From Lachnospiraceae bacterium UBA7110 (GTDB taxonomy: Bacteria > Bacillota > Clostridia > Lachnospirales > Lachnospiraceae), in assembly GCA_002492295.1 (NCBI GenBank), contig DKYC01000109.1, forward strand, positions 1 to 36,106: a DNA stretch of 36,106 bases. The letters run 5' to 3'. Position numbers and translations under genes: made by a program. The notes beneath the pieces are model-generated. The model had not been told where the DNA came from. It worked only from the letters and a program-made list of their open reading frames with translations, and did not search any database. How positions within the stretch are numbered: position 1 is the first letter of the stretch; the number at the start of each line of letters is the position of its first letter. Positions 22,625 through 31,870 of this stretch are shown piece after piece.

Positions 22625-23872
22625 TTACTCCCCTATGGTTTCATCTTCACTCTGCACCGCCCCAATATCCACATTCACTCCGGTGGACTTTAGCACGAGC
22701 AAATCACCACTTATTTCCATTCCATCCCTATTCTCTACTATTTTAACATCTTTTTCAACAATTTCTACCCCTTTTTGGTGTAAAGAAAAAATAAATTTTT
22801 CAAACTGCTTTAAAAGCAGTGCCTCCATCTCCTCGTCCGTATATGTCATATATTTTATATAATACTCTTTTTTACTGGTTTTACCATAGTAAACCGGAAG
22901 ATAAATATTATCCAAAAGCACAAGCTGTCTCTTCTCGGTAACGGTTTCACAGGAGGAATTTTTTCTTCCCAGGAAAAAATCATGGAGCGGCATGGTATCC
23001 ATATGCCTCCCAAACGCCTCCAAAAAACTGACACATGTGTCATTTCCCGTATAACAAATGACAGGATAGCTCTTTTTGATGGTATCCTTATACGAAATCG
23101 GCGTGCGGATTTGGATGTCGGCATCGGCATCATAAATCTGATATCCCGCAATCAACAGGTTTTCATCATATACCGGCACGCTCCCCGAGACAAGCACATC
23201 CCCCTCGTCCACACTGTCCCCTGCCTTTACCATCGGCACACCGTTTCTCGTAATTATTGATGTAATGACACCGCCCTCGTTTGCGACGATATCCGTCCCT
23301 TTCATCTTTATCTCCACCGGCTCCGACTTTTCATTTTCCTTGACCTCCACATACAGCTTTGTTCCCTCAAAATAAATCGATGTCCATGTAACATTCGCAA
23401 ACCGTTCGCGCAGACTTTTTTCCTCCTCCTCACAGTTGATACTGTCTTTTTTTATCCCGTAGTGAATATGCTCCTCCTCCAAAAAATCCGTCAGTTCATC
23501 GTCACTGATCTGCAGATTCCCCACATACTCAATCGCCCATACATAGTCCGTCACAAAATTCAGCATACCAAGACATGCTGCCACTCCCACAAAAAAAATA
23601 ATCCTTTTTTTGAGAAAAGGAATATAAAACGGCAGTCCACTCTTTTTTACGACATGCGCCCGCGTCCCGGTTTTTTTCAAAAACGGGACAAGCTTTTTAA
23701 AATCCGCAGCATACACCTCACACATGCAGGCATCATTTTCCCTCTTTATATTCCACAGATCAATGTCATGCTGCCTGCACATATTAAAAAAACGCTCTAA
23801 ATAATCGCCGCCAAGCCGAATGATAAGGCAGCCCTTTATATAACGGATATAGTTGTTCTGCAAGAGCCTCAC
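22625..23872 (-). CDS. yqfD: Sporulation protein YqfD
   Basis: The 415-residue protein belongs to the YqfD family, found only in spore formers and linked to mother-cell engulfment-stage functions. A cytoplasmic N-terminal part (about 1-90) precedes one transmembrane helix (KKRIIFFVGVAACLGMLNFVTDYVW, about 88-112). A large extracytoplasmic domain follows, with ISDDELTDFLEE and TWTSIYFEGTKLYVEVKE typical of the family. The start is GTG at 23872, one base after the yqfC stop, with an AGAGG site. Translation is thus coupled to yqfC. Confidence 0.92.
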   Translation of the reverse strand: MRLLQNNYIRYIKGCLIIRLGGDYLERFFNMCRQHDIDLWNIKRENDACMCEVYAADFKKLVPFLKKTGTRAHVVKKSGLPFYIPFLKKRIIFFVGVAACLGMLNFVTDYVWAIEYVGNLQISDDELTDFLEEEHIHYGIKKDSINCEEEEKSLRERFANVTWTSIYFEGTKLYVEVKENEKSEPVEIKMKGTDIVANEGGVITSIITRNGVPMVKAGDSVDEGDVLVSGSVPVYDENLLIAGYQIYDADADIQIRTPISYKDTIKKSYPVICYTGNDTCVSFLEAFGRHMDTMPLHDFFLGRKNSSCETVTEKRQLVLLDNIYLPVYYGKTSKKEYYIKYMTYTDEEMEALLLKQFEKFIFSLHQKGVEIVEKDVKIVENRDGMEISGDLLVLKSTGVNVDIGAVQSEDETIGE

Positions 23873-23873
23873 C

Positions 23874-24176
23874 TCATGCCTCTCTTATTACCCTTACTTC
23901 ATGAATCTGTCCCGATATTTTCATATCGTCATTGCAGTAGTGCTCGATTAAAAGACATTCACCGCACACGCAGAATTTAATCCCATACCCCTTTACAACA
24001 ATCTCGTGGCAGGTATAAGAAATAATACCCTTAAAGTTTTCCACAAACACATCGGACTTCCCAATCATATGGATGAGTGTCGCATTCACCACCATATCCT
24101 TAGGCAGTGAAAACGCATCCGCAAAGCGTTCTCCCGCACTTATCATATCCTGTCGAAACACATCACGTCTGTTCAT
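23874..24176 (-). CDS. yqfC: Sporulation protein YqfC (YabP family)
   Basis: The 100-residue YabP/YqfC-like protein has no membrane segment and consists of short beta-strands: LPKDMVVNATLIHMIGKSDVFVENFKG and YTCHEIVVKGYGIKFCVCGECLLIEHY. Such proteins partner with YqfD and are made during sporulation in relatives. The ATG follows GGAGCG with very close spacing. A strong terminator hairpin of the preceding gene sits 14 bases ahead of this start, so expression needs read-through or a promoter within the terminator DNA. Confidence 0.9.
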   Translation of the reverse strand: MNRRDVFRQDMISAGERFADAFSLPKDMVVNATLIHMIGKSDVFVENFKGIISYTCHEIVVKGYGIKFCVCGECLLIEHYCNDDMKISGQIHEVRVIREA

Positions 24177-24189
24177 ATCGCTCCAAATA

Positions 24190-24222
24190 AAAATGAAGTA
24201 TAGGTTTTCTATACTTCATTTT
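24190..24222 (-). terminator. Strong terminator after the pdp gene
   Basis: AAAATGAAGTATAG (24190-24203) and CTATACTTCATTTT (24209-24222) form a perfect 14-bp stem with a five-base loop. On the minus strand TTTTTATTT follows. It starts seven bases after the phosphorylase stop codon and ends right at the yqfC ribosome binding site. Confidence 0.85.
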
Positions 24223-24229
24223 ATGTAAG

Positions 24230-25537
24230 CTATCTTGTTACTATTCCCCGAATGAGCGGTTTTTTTGTGACAGGAGTGTCATTTATTGTATAAGCATTTA
24301 AAAACCGTTGCTTTGCGGCATTTAATTTTTCCCTGTCATTTGCATGGATTGTGGCAAGGGACTCTCCCTGCCTCACATAATCCCCAACTTTTTTATGCAA
24401 CACCAGACCAACCGACAGGTCAATCACACTCTCCTTCGTCTCACGTCCGCCGCCAAGAATTAACGAGCAGATGCCGATTTCATCACATACGATATTCTGC
24501 ACATACCCCTCCGCAGGGGATGCAATTTCCTCAATCATTGACGCTTTGGGAAGCCTGTCCGTGTGATACACAAGCTCCTTATCGCCGCCCTGTGCCTCAA
24601 TAAACTCCGCAAGTTTCCTTAATGCGCTCTTATCCTCAATGCACTTTTTCAGCATTTCTCTTGCTTCCCCAACATCTGTTGCTTTTTTGGCCGCAACGAC
24701 CATATAAGAGCCAAGCGTCAGACAAAGCTCCTCCAAATCATCCGGACCTTCTCCGTTTAACGTGGCCACCGCTTCCTTCACCTCAAGCGCATTCCCGACC
24801 GCAAAACCAAGCGGCTGGTCCATATCCGAAACAACCGCAACCGTGTTTCTTCCCGCGCCTGTTCCAATTTTCACCATCGCGTTTGCAAGCCCGAACGACT
24901 CTTCCTGCGTCTTCATGAACGCGCCGCTTCCCGTCTTTACGTCAAGAACAATCGCGTCTGCTCCCGCCGCAAGCTTTTTGCTCATAATCGACGAAGCAAT
25001 TAATGACATATTATCGACTGTCGCAGTAACATCCCGAAGCGCATAGAGCTTTTTGTCCGCAGGCGCAAGATCTGCTGTCTGTCCCATAATCGCGATTCCA
25101 ATCCGGTTCACATTTTCCTTAAACTGTTCCTCCGATATCACTGTAGAAAAGCCCGTGAAGCTCTCCAGTTTGTCAATCGTGCCTCCTGTATGTCCAAGTC
25201 CCCTTCCGCTCATCTTTGCCACAGGCACACCAAGTGCCGCCACCATTGGCGTGAGCACAAGCGAAGTTTTATCTCCCACGCCGCCTGTAGAATGCTTGTC
25301 AACCTTCACGCCGCTAATTTCGCTTAAGTCAAGCATATCCCCGCTTTTTGCCATCGCCATCGTAAGGGAAAGCGTCTCAGTTTCGTCCATTCCCTGAAAA
25401 TAAATCGCCATCATCATTGCCGACATTTGATAGTCCGGTATTTCACCGTTCGTATACCCCTTCACCATAAACGCAATTTCATCCTCAGAAAGTGCTCCGC
25501 CGTTTCTCTTTTTCATAATCAGGTCGTACATCCTCAT
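24230..25537 (-). CDS. pdp: Pyrimidine-nucleoside (thymidine) phosphorylase
   Basis: The 435-residue enzyme cleaves uridine, thymidine or deoxyuridine with phosphate to base and (deoxy)ribose 1-phosphate, in nucleoside salvage. The family signature SGRGLGHTGGTIDKLE is intact, as are KVDKHSTGGVGDKTSL (phosphate site) and VDNMSLIASSIMSKK (base site). Its length is that of bacterial PyNP. The start has an AAAGGGGG site. It lies 33 bases after the symporter gene, which may supply the same operon, and ends in a strong terminator. Confidence 0.95.
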   Translation of the reverse strand: MRMYDLIMKKRNGGALSEDEIAFMVKGYTNGEIPDYQMSAMMMAIYFQGMDETETLSLTMAMAKSGDMLDLSEISGVKVDKHSTGGVGDKTSLVLTPMVAALGVPVAKMSGRGLGHTGGTIDKLESFTGFSTVISEEQFKENVNRIGIAIMGQTADLAPADKKLYALRDVTATVDNMSLIASSIMSKKLAAGADAIVLDVKTGSGAFMKTQEESFGLANAMVKIGTGAGRNTVAVVSDMDQPLGFAVGNALEVKEAVATLNGEGPDDLEELCLTLGSYMVVAAKKATDVGEAREMLKKCIEDKSALRKLAEFIEAQGGDKELVYHTDRLPKASMIEEIASPAEGYVQNIVCDEIGICSLILGGGRETKESVIDLSVGLVLHKKVGDYVRQGESLATIHANDREKLNAAKQRFLNAYTINDTPVTKKPLIRGIVTR

Positions 25538-25570
25538 AACAAATCCCCCTTTCCGTCTGCCAAAAGCTTC

Positions 25571-26977
25571 CTAGATAATTGTCAGAATTCCTATTGATTT
25601 TAACAGCAAAATTACCAGCAGTACCGGCGCAATGTACCGGATCATCACAAGATACAACTTCCGTCTGCCAAATTTACAACCGGATTTTTCCACTTCCTCA
25701 ATAACCGTTATCGGCTTCAACACCCATCCAATCAGCAGACACGTTCCGATTGCCACAAGCGGCATCAGCAGGTTATTGCTGACATAATCCATAATATCCA
25801 AAATCTGCGCAGCCGCTCCGTTTGGCAGCTTTACCTCAAAGTACCATAAATTGTATCCAAGGCACACGATAATACCGCCCACAAGCGCGATTAACGCCTC
25901 AAGCACGGTCGCACGCCTGCGCGACATATGGAACCTGTCCATAAAGCTTGAAACAACCGCCTCCATGATTGATACAGCGCTCGTCAATGCCGCAAACAGA
26001 ACCATTGCAAAAAACAGACAGCCTACCACATTCCCGACTTTTCCCATCGCGTCAAAAACCTTCGGCAGCGAAACAAACATCAGGCTTGGTCCCGACGCCG
26101 CCATGCCTTCCCTGCCCATAAACGTAAATACCGCCGGAATAATCATAACCCCTGCCAAAAACGCAACTGCCGTATCAAATATTTCAATCTGATTAATTGA
26201 CTTCACCAGATTGGCATCATCCTTAACATAAGAACCATACGCAACCATAATACCCATCGCAACACTCAGGCTGAAAAACAATTGCCCCATCGCGTCAAGC
26301 AGTACCGTGAAAAATCCCTGTACCGTCATACCCTCCAAATTCGGAATCACATAAATCCTTAAGCCTTGCATTCCCGTCCTTGTCAAACCCGCATCATCCG
26401 TAAAATGAATGGTCAGGGAAAATGCCGCAATTCCGATTACAAGCAGAAGCAGCAACGGCATAAGCACCTTAGAAGACATCTCAATTCCTTTATTAACGCC
26501 CCGAAAAATCACAAATGCCACCATAAACAGGAACACCGCCATCAGCACAACCGGCTGCCACTGCCCTGTAATAAATCCGGTAAAATAGCTGTCCTGCGCC
26601 GTATCCGCTCCACTGCCTGTCAGATATGCCAGGAAATACTTGACTACCCAGCCGCCGATTACACAATAATATGGCATGATGATAACCGGGACAAGACACG
26701 CCAGAACACCAAGAAAGCCCCACTTTGGCCTAAGCTTCCCATATGCTGTCAGCGGACTTTGCTTTGTCTTTCTGCCGATTGCAATTTCCGTCGTAAGCAG
26801 CGTAAAGCCAAAGGTAATCGCCAGGAACAAATAAATCACTAGAAAAAGTCCGCCGCCGTCTTTTGCTGCCAAATACGGAAACCTCCAAATATTTCCTAAT
26901 CCGACCGCACTTCCTGCCGCCGTTAACACAAAGCCAATTGAACCCGAAAACGAATTTCTGTTTTTTTCTTTCCTCAT
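25571..26977 (-). CDS. Sodium:neurotransmitter symporter-family transporter
   Basis: The 468-residue membrane protein with 11-12 helices has the NSS/SNF signature in helix 1, GFVLTAAGSAVGLGNIWRFPYLAAKDGGG (about 16-44), where Na+ and substrate bind. The LeuT-like fold takes up amino acids or related amines with Na+. The substrate is not readable. It sits between rlmH and pdp on the same strand. The start ATG at 26977 has only a weak AAGAG site. Confidence 0.92.
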   Translation of the reverse strand: MRKEKNRNSFSGSIGFVLTAAGSAVGLGNIWRFPYLAAKDGGGLFLVIYLFLAITFGFTLLTTEIAIGRKTKQSPLTAYGKLRPKWGFLGVLACLVPVIIMPYYCVIGGWVVKYFLAYLTGSGADTAQDSYFTGFITGQWQPVVLMAVFLFMVAFVIFRGVNKGIEMSSKVLMPLLLLLVIGIAAFSLTIHFTDDAGLTRTGMQGLRIYVIPNLEGMTVQGFFTVLLDAMGQLFFSLSVAMGIMVAYGSYVKDDANLVKSINQIEIFDTAVAFLAGVMIIPAVFTFMGREGMAASGPSLMFVSLPKVFDAMGKVGNVVGCLFFAMVLFAALTSAVSIMEAVVSSFMDRFHMSRRRATVLEALIALVGGIIVCLGYNLWYFEVKLPNGAAAQILDIMDYVSNNLLMPLVAIGTCLLIGWVLKPITVIEEVEKSGCKFGRRKLYLVMIRYIAPVLLVILLLKSIGILTII

Positions 26978-27031
26978 CTCTTTTCTTTGGGAATAATCCC
27001 GTCCTTTCTATATTTTGTTCACCCTTCGCAC

Positions 27032-27511
27032 TTATTTATGATACGGCTCATGCTTGCTGATGCGGTAACACCGGTACAGCTGTTCCAAAAGAATAACACG
27101 CATCAGCTGGTGTGGAAATGTCATATCCGAAAAGCTAAGCGTCTCGTCAGCCCGCTTTAAAACCGTTTCATGCAGACCAAGCGAGCCTCCGATTACAAAC
27201 ACAAGACTGCTCTTTCCGGAAAGCACAAGCCCGTCAAGGTGTCTGGAAAGCGCAACAGAATCATACTTCTTTCCGTCAATGGCAAGCGCAATACAATATG
27301 CGTCCTCTTTCACATGCCTCAAAACCCGTTCCGCTTCCTTTCGCTTTATCAGGTTTTCCTCCTCTTCTGACGCTTTATCAGGCGTTCTTTCATCCGCAAC
27401 CTCAATCATATCCAGTCTGCAATACCTTGAAAGCCTTTTCTGATATTCCGCAATTGCCTCCCTAAAATAGTTTTCCTTTATTTTGCCTACCGTAACGAGC
27501 GTAATATTCAT
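27032..27511 (-). CDS. rlmH: 23S rRNA pseudouridine-1915 N3-methyltransferase
   Basis: The 159-residue SPOUT-class enzyme methylates pseudouridine 1915 in helix 69 of 23S rRNA using S-adenosylmethionine. Visible signatures are ITLVTVGKIKE at the start, FVIGGSLGLHETVLKRAD (SAM knot) and the end LLEQLYRCYRISKHEPYHK. Its length is exactly typical. Its ATG overlaps the stop of the upstream membrane-protein gene by four bases, so the two are translationally coupled. Confidence 0.96.
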   Translation of the reverse strand: MNITLVTVGKIKENYFREAIAEYQKRLSRYCRLDMIEVADERTPDKASEEEENLIKRKEAERVLRHVKEDAYCIALAIDGKKYDSVALSRHLDGLVLSGKSSLVFVIGGSLGLHETVLKRADETLSFSDMTFPHQLMRVILLEQLYRCYRISKHEPYHK

Positions 27512-27990
27512 TCCTGCCCACCATTTTCAAAAAGGTCTGCATATAACTCCTCACAGACAGCTTCAAGATAAGAGTTATTCATCGTCCCAAACTCCTGTAT
27601 GACAGCAGCTTTAAGATATTCAAAATATTTAAAATATTTTTCCTCGTCCGTTGTATCCTCTTCAAAATATACAGCTTCCATTATGGACTTTGCCGTAAGC
27701 GTTTCCTGCACCCACATCTTGACTCTTTTGGTCAATTCATCTTCTGCAGCCGCCTGCACAACATACTGCTTTGCCGAGCGAAGCGACATCATTCCCATTA
27801 CGATGAAAATCACGAACAGGGCGCCCATCACCCCGTATGTCATATACTTCTGAGGTGACGCCAGCCGGAATCCGAACACGCCAAGTTCCAAAAGCACCAA
27901 TGCAGCAATTCCAATTATTCCCACTAATAAAAGCGTATAGGCAGAGCTTTTAAAGTCCTCTGCCTTCGCCTTTTTATCCTGATAAACCAT
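27508..27990 (-). CDS. Two-helix membrane protein of unknown function
   Basis: I do not recognise a characterised family for this 160-residue protein. It has two hydrophobic helices (about 18-41 and 50-68) joined by a short outside loop (GFRLASPQKYM). A cytoplasmic acidic C-terminal domain of about 90 residues (WVQETLTAKSIMEAVYFEEDTTDEEKYFKYFEYLKAAVI) is rich in predicted helix. Its stop overlaps the rlmH start by ATGA, and it lies 15 bases after nfnB. Similar proteins next to rlmH are plausible in Lachnospiraceae, but I cannot check. Confidence 0.75.
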   Translation of the reverse strand: MVYQDKKAKAEDFKSSAYTLLLVGIIGIAALVLLELGVFGFRLASPQKYMTYGVMGALFVIFIVMGMMSLRSAKQYVVQAAAEDELTKRVKMWVQETLTAKSIMEAVYFEEDTTDEEKYFKYFEYLKAAVIQEFGTMNNSYLEAVCEELYADLFENGGQE

Positions 27991-28005
27991 TTTGTTAGTC
28001 CCTCT

Positions 28006-29391
28006 TTATTTTCCGGATAAATACTCATGAATACCCTTTGCCGCAGCCTTCCCCGCACCCATTGCAAGAATAACCGTAGCAGCACCCGTCACCGCGTCTC
28101 CGCCTGCAAAAACGCCTTCCTTTGTCGTCCTTCCAAACTCCTCATCCGCAACAATACACTTCCACTTGTTTGTCTCCAAACCTTCCGTCGTAGAAGAAAT
28201 CAGCGGATTTGGCGACGTGCCAAGCGACATAATCACCGTATCAAGCTCCATCTCGAATTCACTTCCAGGAATTTCCACCGGACGCCTTCTTCCGGATGCG
28301 TCAGGCTCCCCAAGCTCCATCTTAATGCACTTCATCCCACGCACCCAGTTATTTTCATCCTCAAGAATTTCCACCGGATTGGTCAGAAGGTCAAAAATAA
28401 TGCCCTCCTCCTTTGCATGGTGCACCTCCTCCACTCTCGCGGGAAGCTCTTCCTCGCTTCGTCTGTACACGATATGTACCTCCGCGCCAAGACGCAAAGC
28501 CGTTCTCGCCGCATCCATCGCCACGTTTCCACCGCCGACAACCGCAACCTTCTTACCACGCATAATCGGCGTATTGGAATCTTCATTAAACGCCTTCATC
28601 AAATTGCTTCGTGTAAGATATTCATTTGCGGAAAATACACCGTTTGCATTCTCTCCGGGAATTCCCATAAATTTTGGAAGTCCTGCTCCCGAACCAATAA
28701 ATACCGCCTCAAAGCCTTCATCCGACATCAGTTCATCAATCGTTACCGATTTTCCGACAATGACATTCTTTTCAATCTTCACGCCAAGTGATTCCACATT
28801 TGCGATTTCCTTCGCCACCACATCCTCCTTCGGAAGACGGAACTCCGGAATACCGTAAACAAGCACACCGCCCGCCTCGTGAAGCGCCTCAAAAATAGTC
28901 ACATCATACCCCAGCTTCGCCAAATCGCCCGCACACGTAAGCCCCGCCGGACCGGAACCAATCACAGCAACCTTTTTGCCGTTCTTCTCCTTTGCAGGCT
29001 CAGGCTTTATCCCATTTTGACTCGCCCAGTCAGCCACAAAACGTTCCAGCTTTCCAATTGAAATCGGATCGCCCTTAATTCCCCTGATGCATTTTCCCTC
29101 ACACTGGCTTTCCTGCGGGCAAACACGTCCGCACACTGCCGGAAGCGATGACGACTCGCTGATAATTCTGTAAGCCTCTGCAATATCCCCATTCTTTACC
29201 TGCTCAATAAAAGCGGGAATGTTAATCGCAACCGGACAGCCCTTAATGCACTGCGCATTCTTACAATTAATGCAGCGCACCGCCTCCTCCATTGCCTCCT
29301 CCTGGTTATATCCGAGGCATACCTCTTCAAAATTCTGCGCCCTTACTGACGCCTCCTGTTCCCGTACCGGTATCTTATTTAAAACATCCAT
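28006..29391 (-). CDS. nfnB: NfnB-type NADPH/ferredoxin oxidoreductase subunit (GltD-like)
   Basis: The 461-residue flavoprotein has an N-terminal 4Fe-4S cysteine region (CINCKNAQCIKGCP, then CGRVCPQESQCEGKC). Two dinucleotide folds follow, FAD-binding VIGSGPAGLTCAG and NADPH-binding VVGGGNVAMDAARTALRLG. Alone it would be called glutamate synthase small subunit, but no large subunit is near. The partner upstream is NfnA-like, so the pair fits NfnAB, which couples NADH, NADPH and ferredoxin by electron bifurcation. The ATG at 29391 sits one base after the nfnA stop with GGAGGTGA upstream; an earlier ATG at 29427 would overlap nfnA by 35 bases. Confidence 0.87.
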   Translation of the reverse strand: MDVLNKIPVREQEASVRAQNFEEVCLGYNQEEAMEEAVRCINCKNAQCIKGCPVAINIPAFIEQVKNGDIAEAYRIISESSSLPAVCGRVCPQESQCEGKCIRGIKGDPISIGKLERFVADWASQNGIKPEPAKEKNGKKVAVIGSGPAGLTCAGDLAKLGYDVTIFEALHEAGGVLVYGIPEFRLPKEDVVAKEIANVESLGVKIEKNVIVGKSVTIDELMSDEGFEAVFIGSGAGLPKFMGIPGENANGVFSANEYLTRSNLMKAFNEDSNTPIMRGKKVAVVGGGNVAMDAARTALRLGAEVHIVYRRSEEELPARVEEVHHAKEEGIIFDLLTNPVEILEDENNWVRGMKCIKMELGEPDASGRRRPVEIPGSEFEMELDTVIMSLGTSPNPLISSTTEGLETNKWKCIVADEEFGRTTKEGVFAGGDAVTGAATVILAMGAGKAAAKGIHEYLSGK

Positions 29392-29392
29392 C

Positions 29393-30280
29393 TTATTTGT
29401 CACCTCCGCACTGACCACATCCGCCATGATGTGTATCGCCTTCCTGCAATCTAAGCATCGCCCTTCCTTCTTCCGTCTTATAAATCTGCTGGCGCTTCAT
29501 CGCCTCGTCAAAGTTCACAAGATGTCCGTCAAATTCCGGACCGTCTACGCACGCAAACTTCACCTCATTCCCTACCGTCACACGGCACGCTCCGCACATT
29601 CCCGTACCGTCAACCATAATCGGATTTAAGCTGACAACCGTAGGAATGCCGAGCTCCCTGGTAAGCTTACAGACAAATTTCATCATAATCATCGGACCAA
29701 TCGCAATACAGACATCATATTTTTTGCCTTCATCCACCAAATCCTGAATGGTCTGTGTCACCATACCCTTACGTCCGTATGAGCCATCATCCGTCGTCAC
29801 GTAAAGATTGCCCGCGACAGCCTCCATTTCCTTCTCTAAAATCAAAAGTTCCTGCGTCTTTGCGCCTACAATCACGTCTGCCGCAACGCCTTGTTCATTC
29901 AGCCACTTCACCTGCGGATAAACCGGAGCCGTACCGACACCGCCCGCCACAAACAAAATCTTCTTCTTTGCAAGCACTTCCCTGTCCTCACCGACAAGCT
30001 CTGACGCACGGCCAAGCGGTCCTACAAAATCATGAAACGCATCACCCGCCTTTAACGCCGCCATTCTTGTCGTTTCGGCACCTACTGTCTGAAATACAAT
30101 CGTTATCGTACCTTTTTCTCTATCATAGTCACAAATGGTCAGCGGAATCCGCTCCCCATCCTTATCCATTCTCACAATTACAAACTGTCCAGGCTGACAG
30201 TTTTTTGCCACACGCGGTGCTTCCACTTCCATGAAGTAGATGTTGGCAGCAAGCTCTTTTGCCTCCAAAATTTTGTACAT
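29393..30280 (-). CDS. nfnA: NfnA-type FAD/NAD-binding and [2Fe-2S] subunit
   Basis: The 295-residue protein has a ferredoxin-reductase-type FAD domain (YKILEAKELAANIYFMEVEAPRVA, then CQPGQFVIVR). An NAD-binding part follows with FVAGGVGTAPVYPQVKWL, then a C-terminal cysteine cluster GMCGACRVTVGNEVKFACVDGPEFDG for a [2Fe-2S] centre. It matches the sulfide/dihydroorotate dehydrogenase-like subunit that pairs with NfnB. I start at 30280, where GGTGAT lies eight bases upstream and the family start MYKI is found; an upstream ATG at 30319 lacks a good site. It is followed by nfnB with one base between. Confidence 0.87.
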   Translation of the reverse strand: MYKILEAKELAANIYFMEVEAPRVAKNCQPGQFVIVRMDKDGERIPLTICDYDREKGTITIVFQTVGAETTRMAALKAGDAFHDFVGPLGRASELVGEDREVLAKKKILFVAGGVGTAPVYPQVKWLNEQGVAADVIVGAKTQELLILEKEMEAVAGNLYVTTDDGSYGRKGMVTQTIQDLVDEGKKYDVCIAIGPMIMMKFVCKLTRELGIPTVVSLNPIMVDGTGMCGACRVTVGNEVKFACVDGPEFDGHLVNFDEAMKRQQIYKTEEGRAMLRLQEGDTHHGGCGQCGGDK

Positions 30281-30361
30281 CAGAAAATCACCATACCTTT
30301 CGTCTTGATATTTGTTCATACATCGTTATTATTATAAAGGAAAAAACGCATCTTCACAACC

Positions 30362-31855
30362 TTATTCACCAAAAGGCTGTAAATTGTATTCCCCTTCATC
30401 CACCTTATACGCCTTATACAGGTCAGCAGTATTGACATCCACCGCATAAATATTATTCGTGTCATGTGCCTGCCCCGTCGTATCCATATATTCTTCGTAC
30501 ACCACATAATACAACGCTTCCCCAAGCCTTACGACTGTCTGCACCCGATACCGGTTAACCCCAAGCTTATCCGGCACATTTCCCTGCGTGTTTAAAAGCC
30601 TTCCACTTGCCACAAGATTATTAACAAGCACCTGTACGGCAAGCTGTGCGTCAAAGTTTGCCTCTACAGAAAGCTCATAGCTCTTACTTACCACCTCACT
30701 GCCAAGTCCCGATTCGTCAATCGCAATAAAGGAAAAATTGCTCCTTCCATAAGGCAGCTCAATCGGATTGTCATATCGTTTACTGTTTTTATCCGGAATA
30801 CTTCCGTCAGTCGTATAATAAATTTTCGCGGCGTCACTGTAATAAACTTCTATCAGCGCCGGCTCATGATAGGTACCGCTGTCAAGACTGATAATCGGGC
30901 TCCCCGGGACCGACAGATTAATATGGTAACTCTGTGATTCTATCCCGCTTGCAACGCCATACATGTTTACAAACATCGCACGCACCACATAATCCCCCGA
31001 CTCCAAAAGAATGGGTGTCTCATACACGGGAGAATGCAGCGTCGGGGACGAACCGTCCAGTGTATAATAGACATACCCCTGTGTATTTCCCTCCAGTGTG
31101 ATGGAAATCAGCTCCTCATACGTGCCGCCCTCCTTATTAAACCTTGGCGGCAGCGCCGCATATTTATTATATTTCGACACAATTCTTGCCACATCGCACT
31201 GCGCAAGCAATTCCCCCATCTTTGTATATTCTTCCTCTTCCTCATAAATCGAAAGAAGCATATCATACACTTCATCCCGCCCGGGGTACTCTTTTTTCTG
31301 TATCAGAATTTCATTTAAAACAGAACATGCGCTTTCACGCATATCGTTTTTGTCATAATACTGAGCCAGCAGCACCCTTGCATCTGTCTGCGAATCATCA
31401 AGCGCCAAAGCCCTCTCCAAATGGCTGACCGCCTCATTATAGTCCTTTTGCGCCGCACATCTGACCGCTTTTTCATACTGGTACTCATACGAGTGTTCCC
31501 TGTTCTGAACCAGCATTGCAGCCGCTGCCACGCCAACCATAAACACGGCAGCGGCAATTACCGTAATAATGATAATCTTATCATTCTGAAACTTTATCCG
31601 TTTTTTGGGAAAATAGTCCCGAAATTCATCCTTGATATCATCGTCTGTCTCAAAGTCCCCAAAACCATCCTCGTTCTTTTGGTGTTCCTCCTGTGCAAAC
31701 TCCTCCATCATATCTTCCATCATCGTCGAAATGGATTCCTTGAGCTGATTCTCAAGCTCAATATCAAAATCGGGTACATACTTTATCTCTTCACCGCATT
31801 TTTCGCAAAGCAATTTTCCCTCGTCCAGCTCATTTCCACATTTTGGGCATTTCAT
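30362..31855 (-). CDS. Zinc-ribbon, TPR and chitobiase-C-domain membrane protein
   Basis: The 497-residue protein has a striking domain order. A zinc ribbon at the N-terminus (C3, C6, C17, C20) and an acidic linker are followed by one transmembrane helix (about 93-115, IIIITVIAAAVFMVGVAAAAML). Then come tetratricopeptide-like repeats (about 125-215) and two chitobiase/hexosaminidase C-terminal-type beta domains (about 240-310 and 318-395, each with YYT-DGS-P). The last 100 residues are unassigned. The ribbon should be inside and the rest outside the cell. It may sense or hold something at the cell surface; function is unknown. It starts 15 bases after fhs. Confidence 0.8.
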   Translation of the reverse strand: MKCPKCGNELDEGKLLCEKCGEEIKYVPDFDIELENQLKESISTMMEDMMEEFAQEEHQKNEDGFGDFETDDDIKDEFRDYFPKKRIKFQNDKIIIITVIAAAVFMVGVAAAAMLVQNREHSYEYQYEKAVRCAAQKDYNEAVSHLERALALDDSQTDARVLLAQYYDKNDMRESACSVLNEILIQKKEYPGRDEVYDMLLSIYEEEEEYTKMGELLAQCDVARIVSKYNKYAALPPRFNKEGGTYEELISITLEGNTQGYVYYTLDGSSPTLHSPVYETPILLESGDYVVRAMFVNMYGVASGIESQSYHINLSVPGSPIISLDSGTYHEPALIEVYYSDAAKIYYTTDGSIPDKNSKRYDNPIELPYGRSNFSFIAIDESGLGSEVVSKSYELSVEANFDAQLAVQVLVNNLVASGRLLNTQGNVPDKLGVNRYRVQTVVRLGEALYYVVYEEYMDTTGQAHDTNNIYAVDVNTADLYKAYKVDEGEYNLQPFGE

Positions 31856-31870
31856 GCTTTACAAACTCCT

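Noticed and set aside
28027..28858. Long plus-strand ORFs (254 and 230 codons) opposite nfnB
   Set aside because: Shadow frames of a clearly conserved gene; no family motifs.
28006..29391. nfnB as glutamate synthase small subunit
   Set aside because: No large subunit is present, and the partner gene is NfnA-like; sequence alone cannot exclude it, so context was used.
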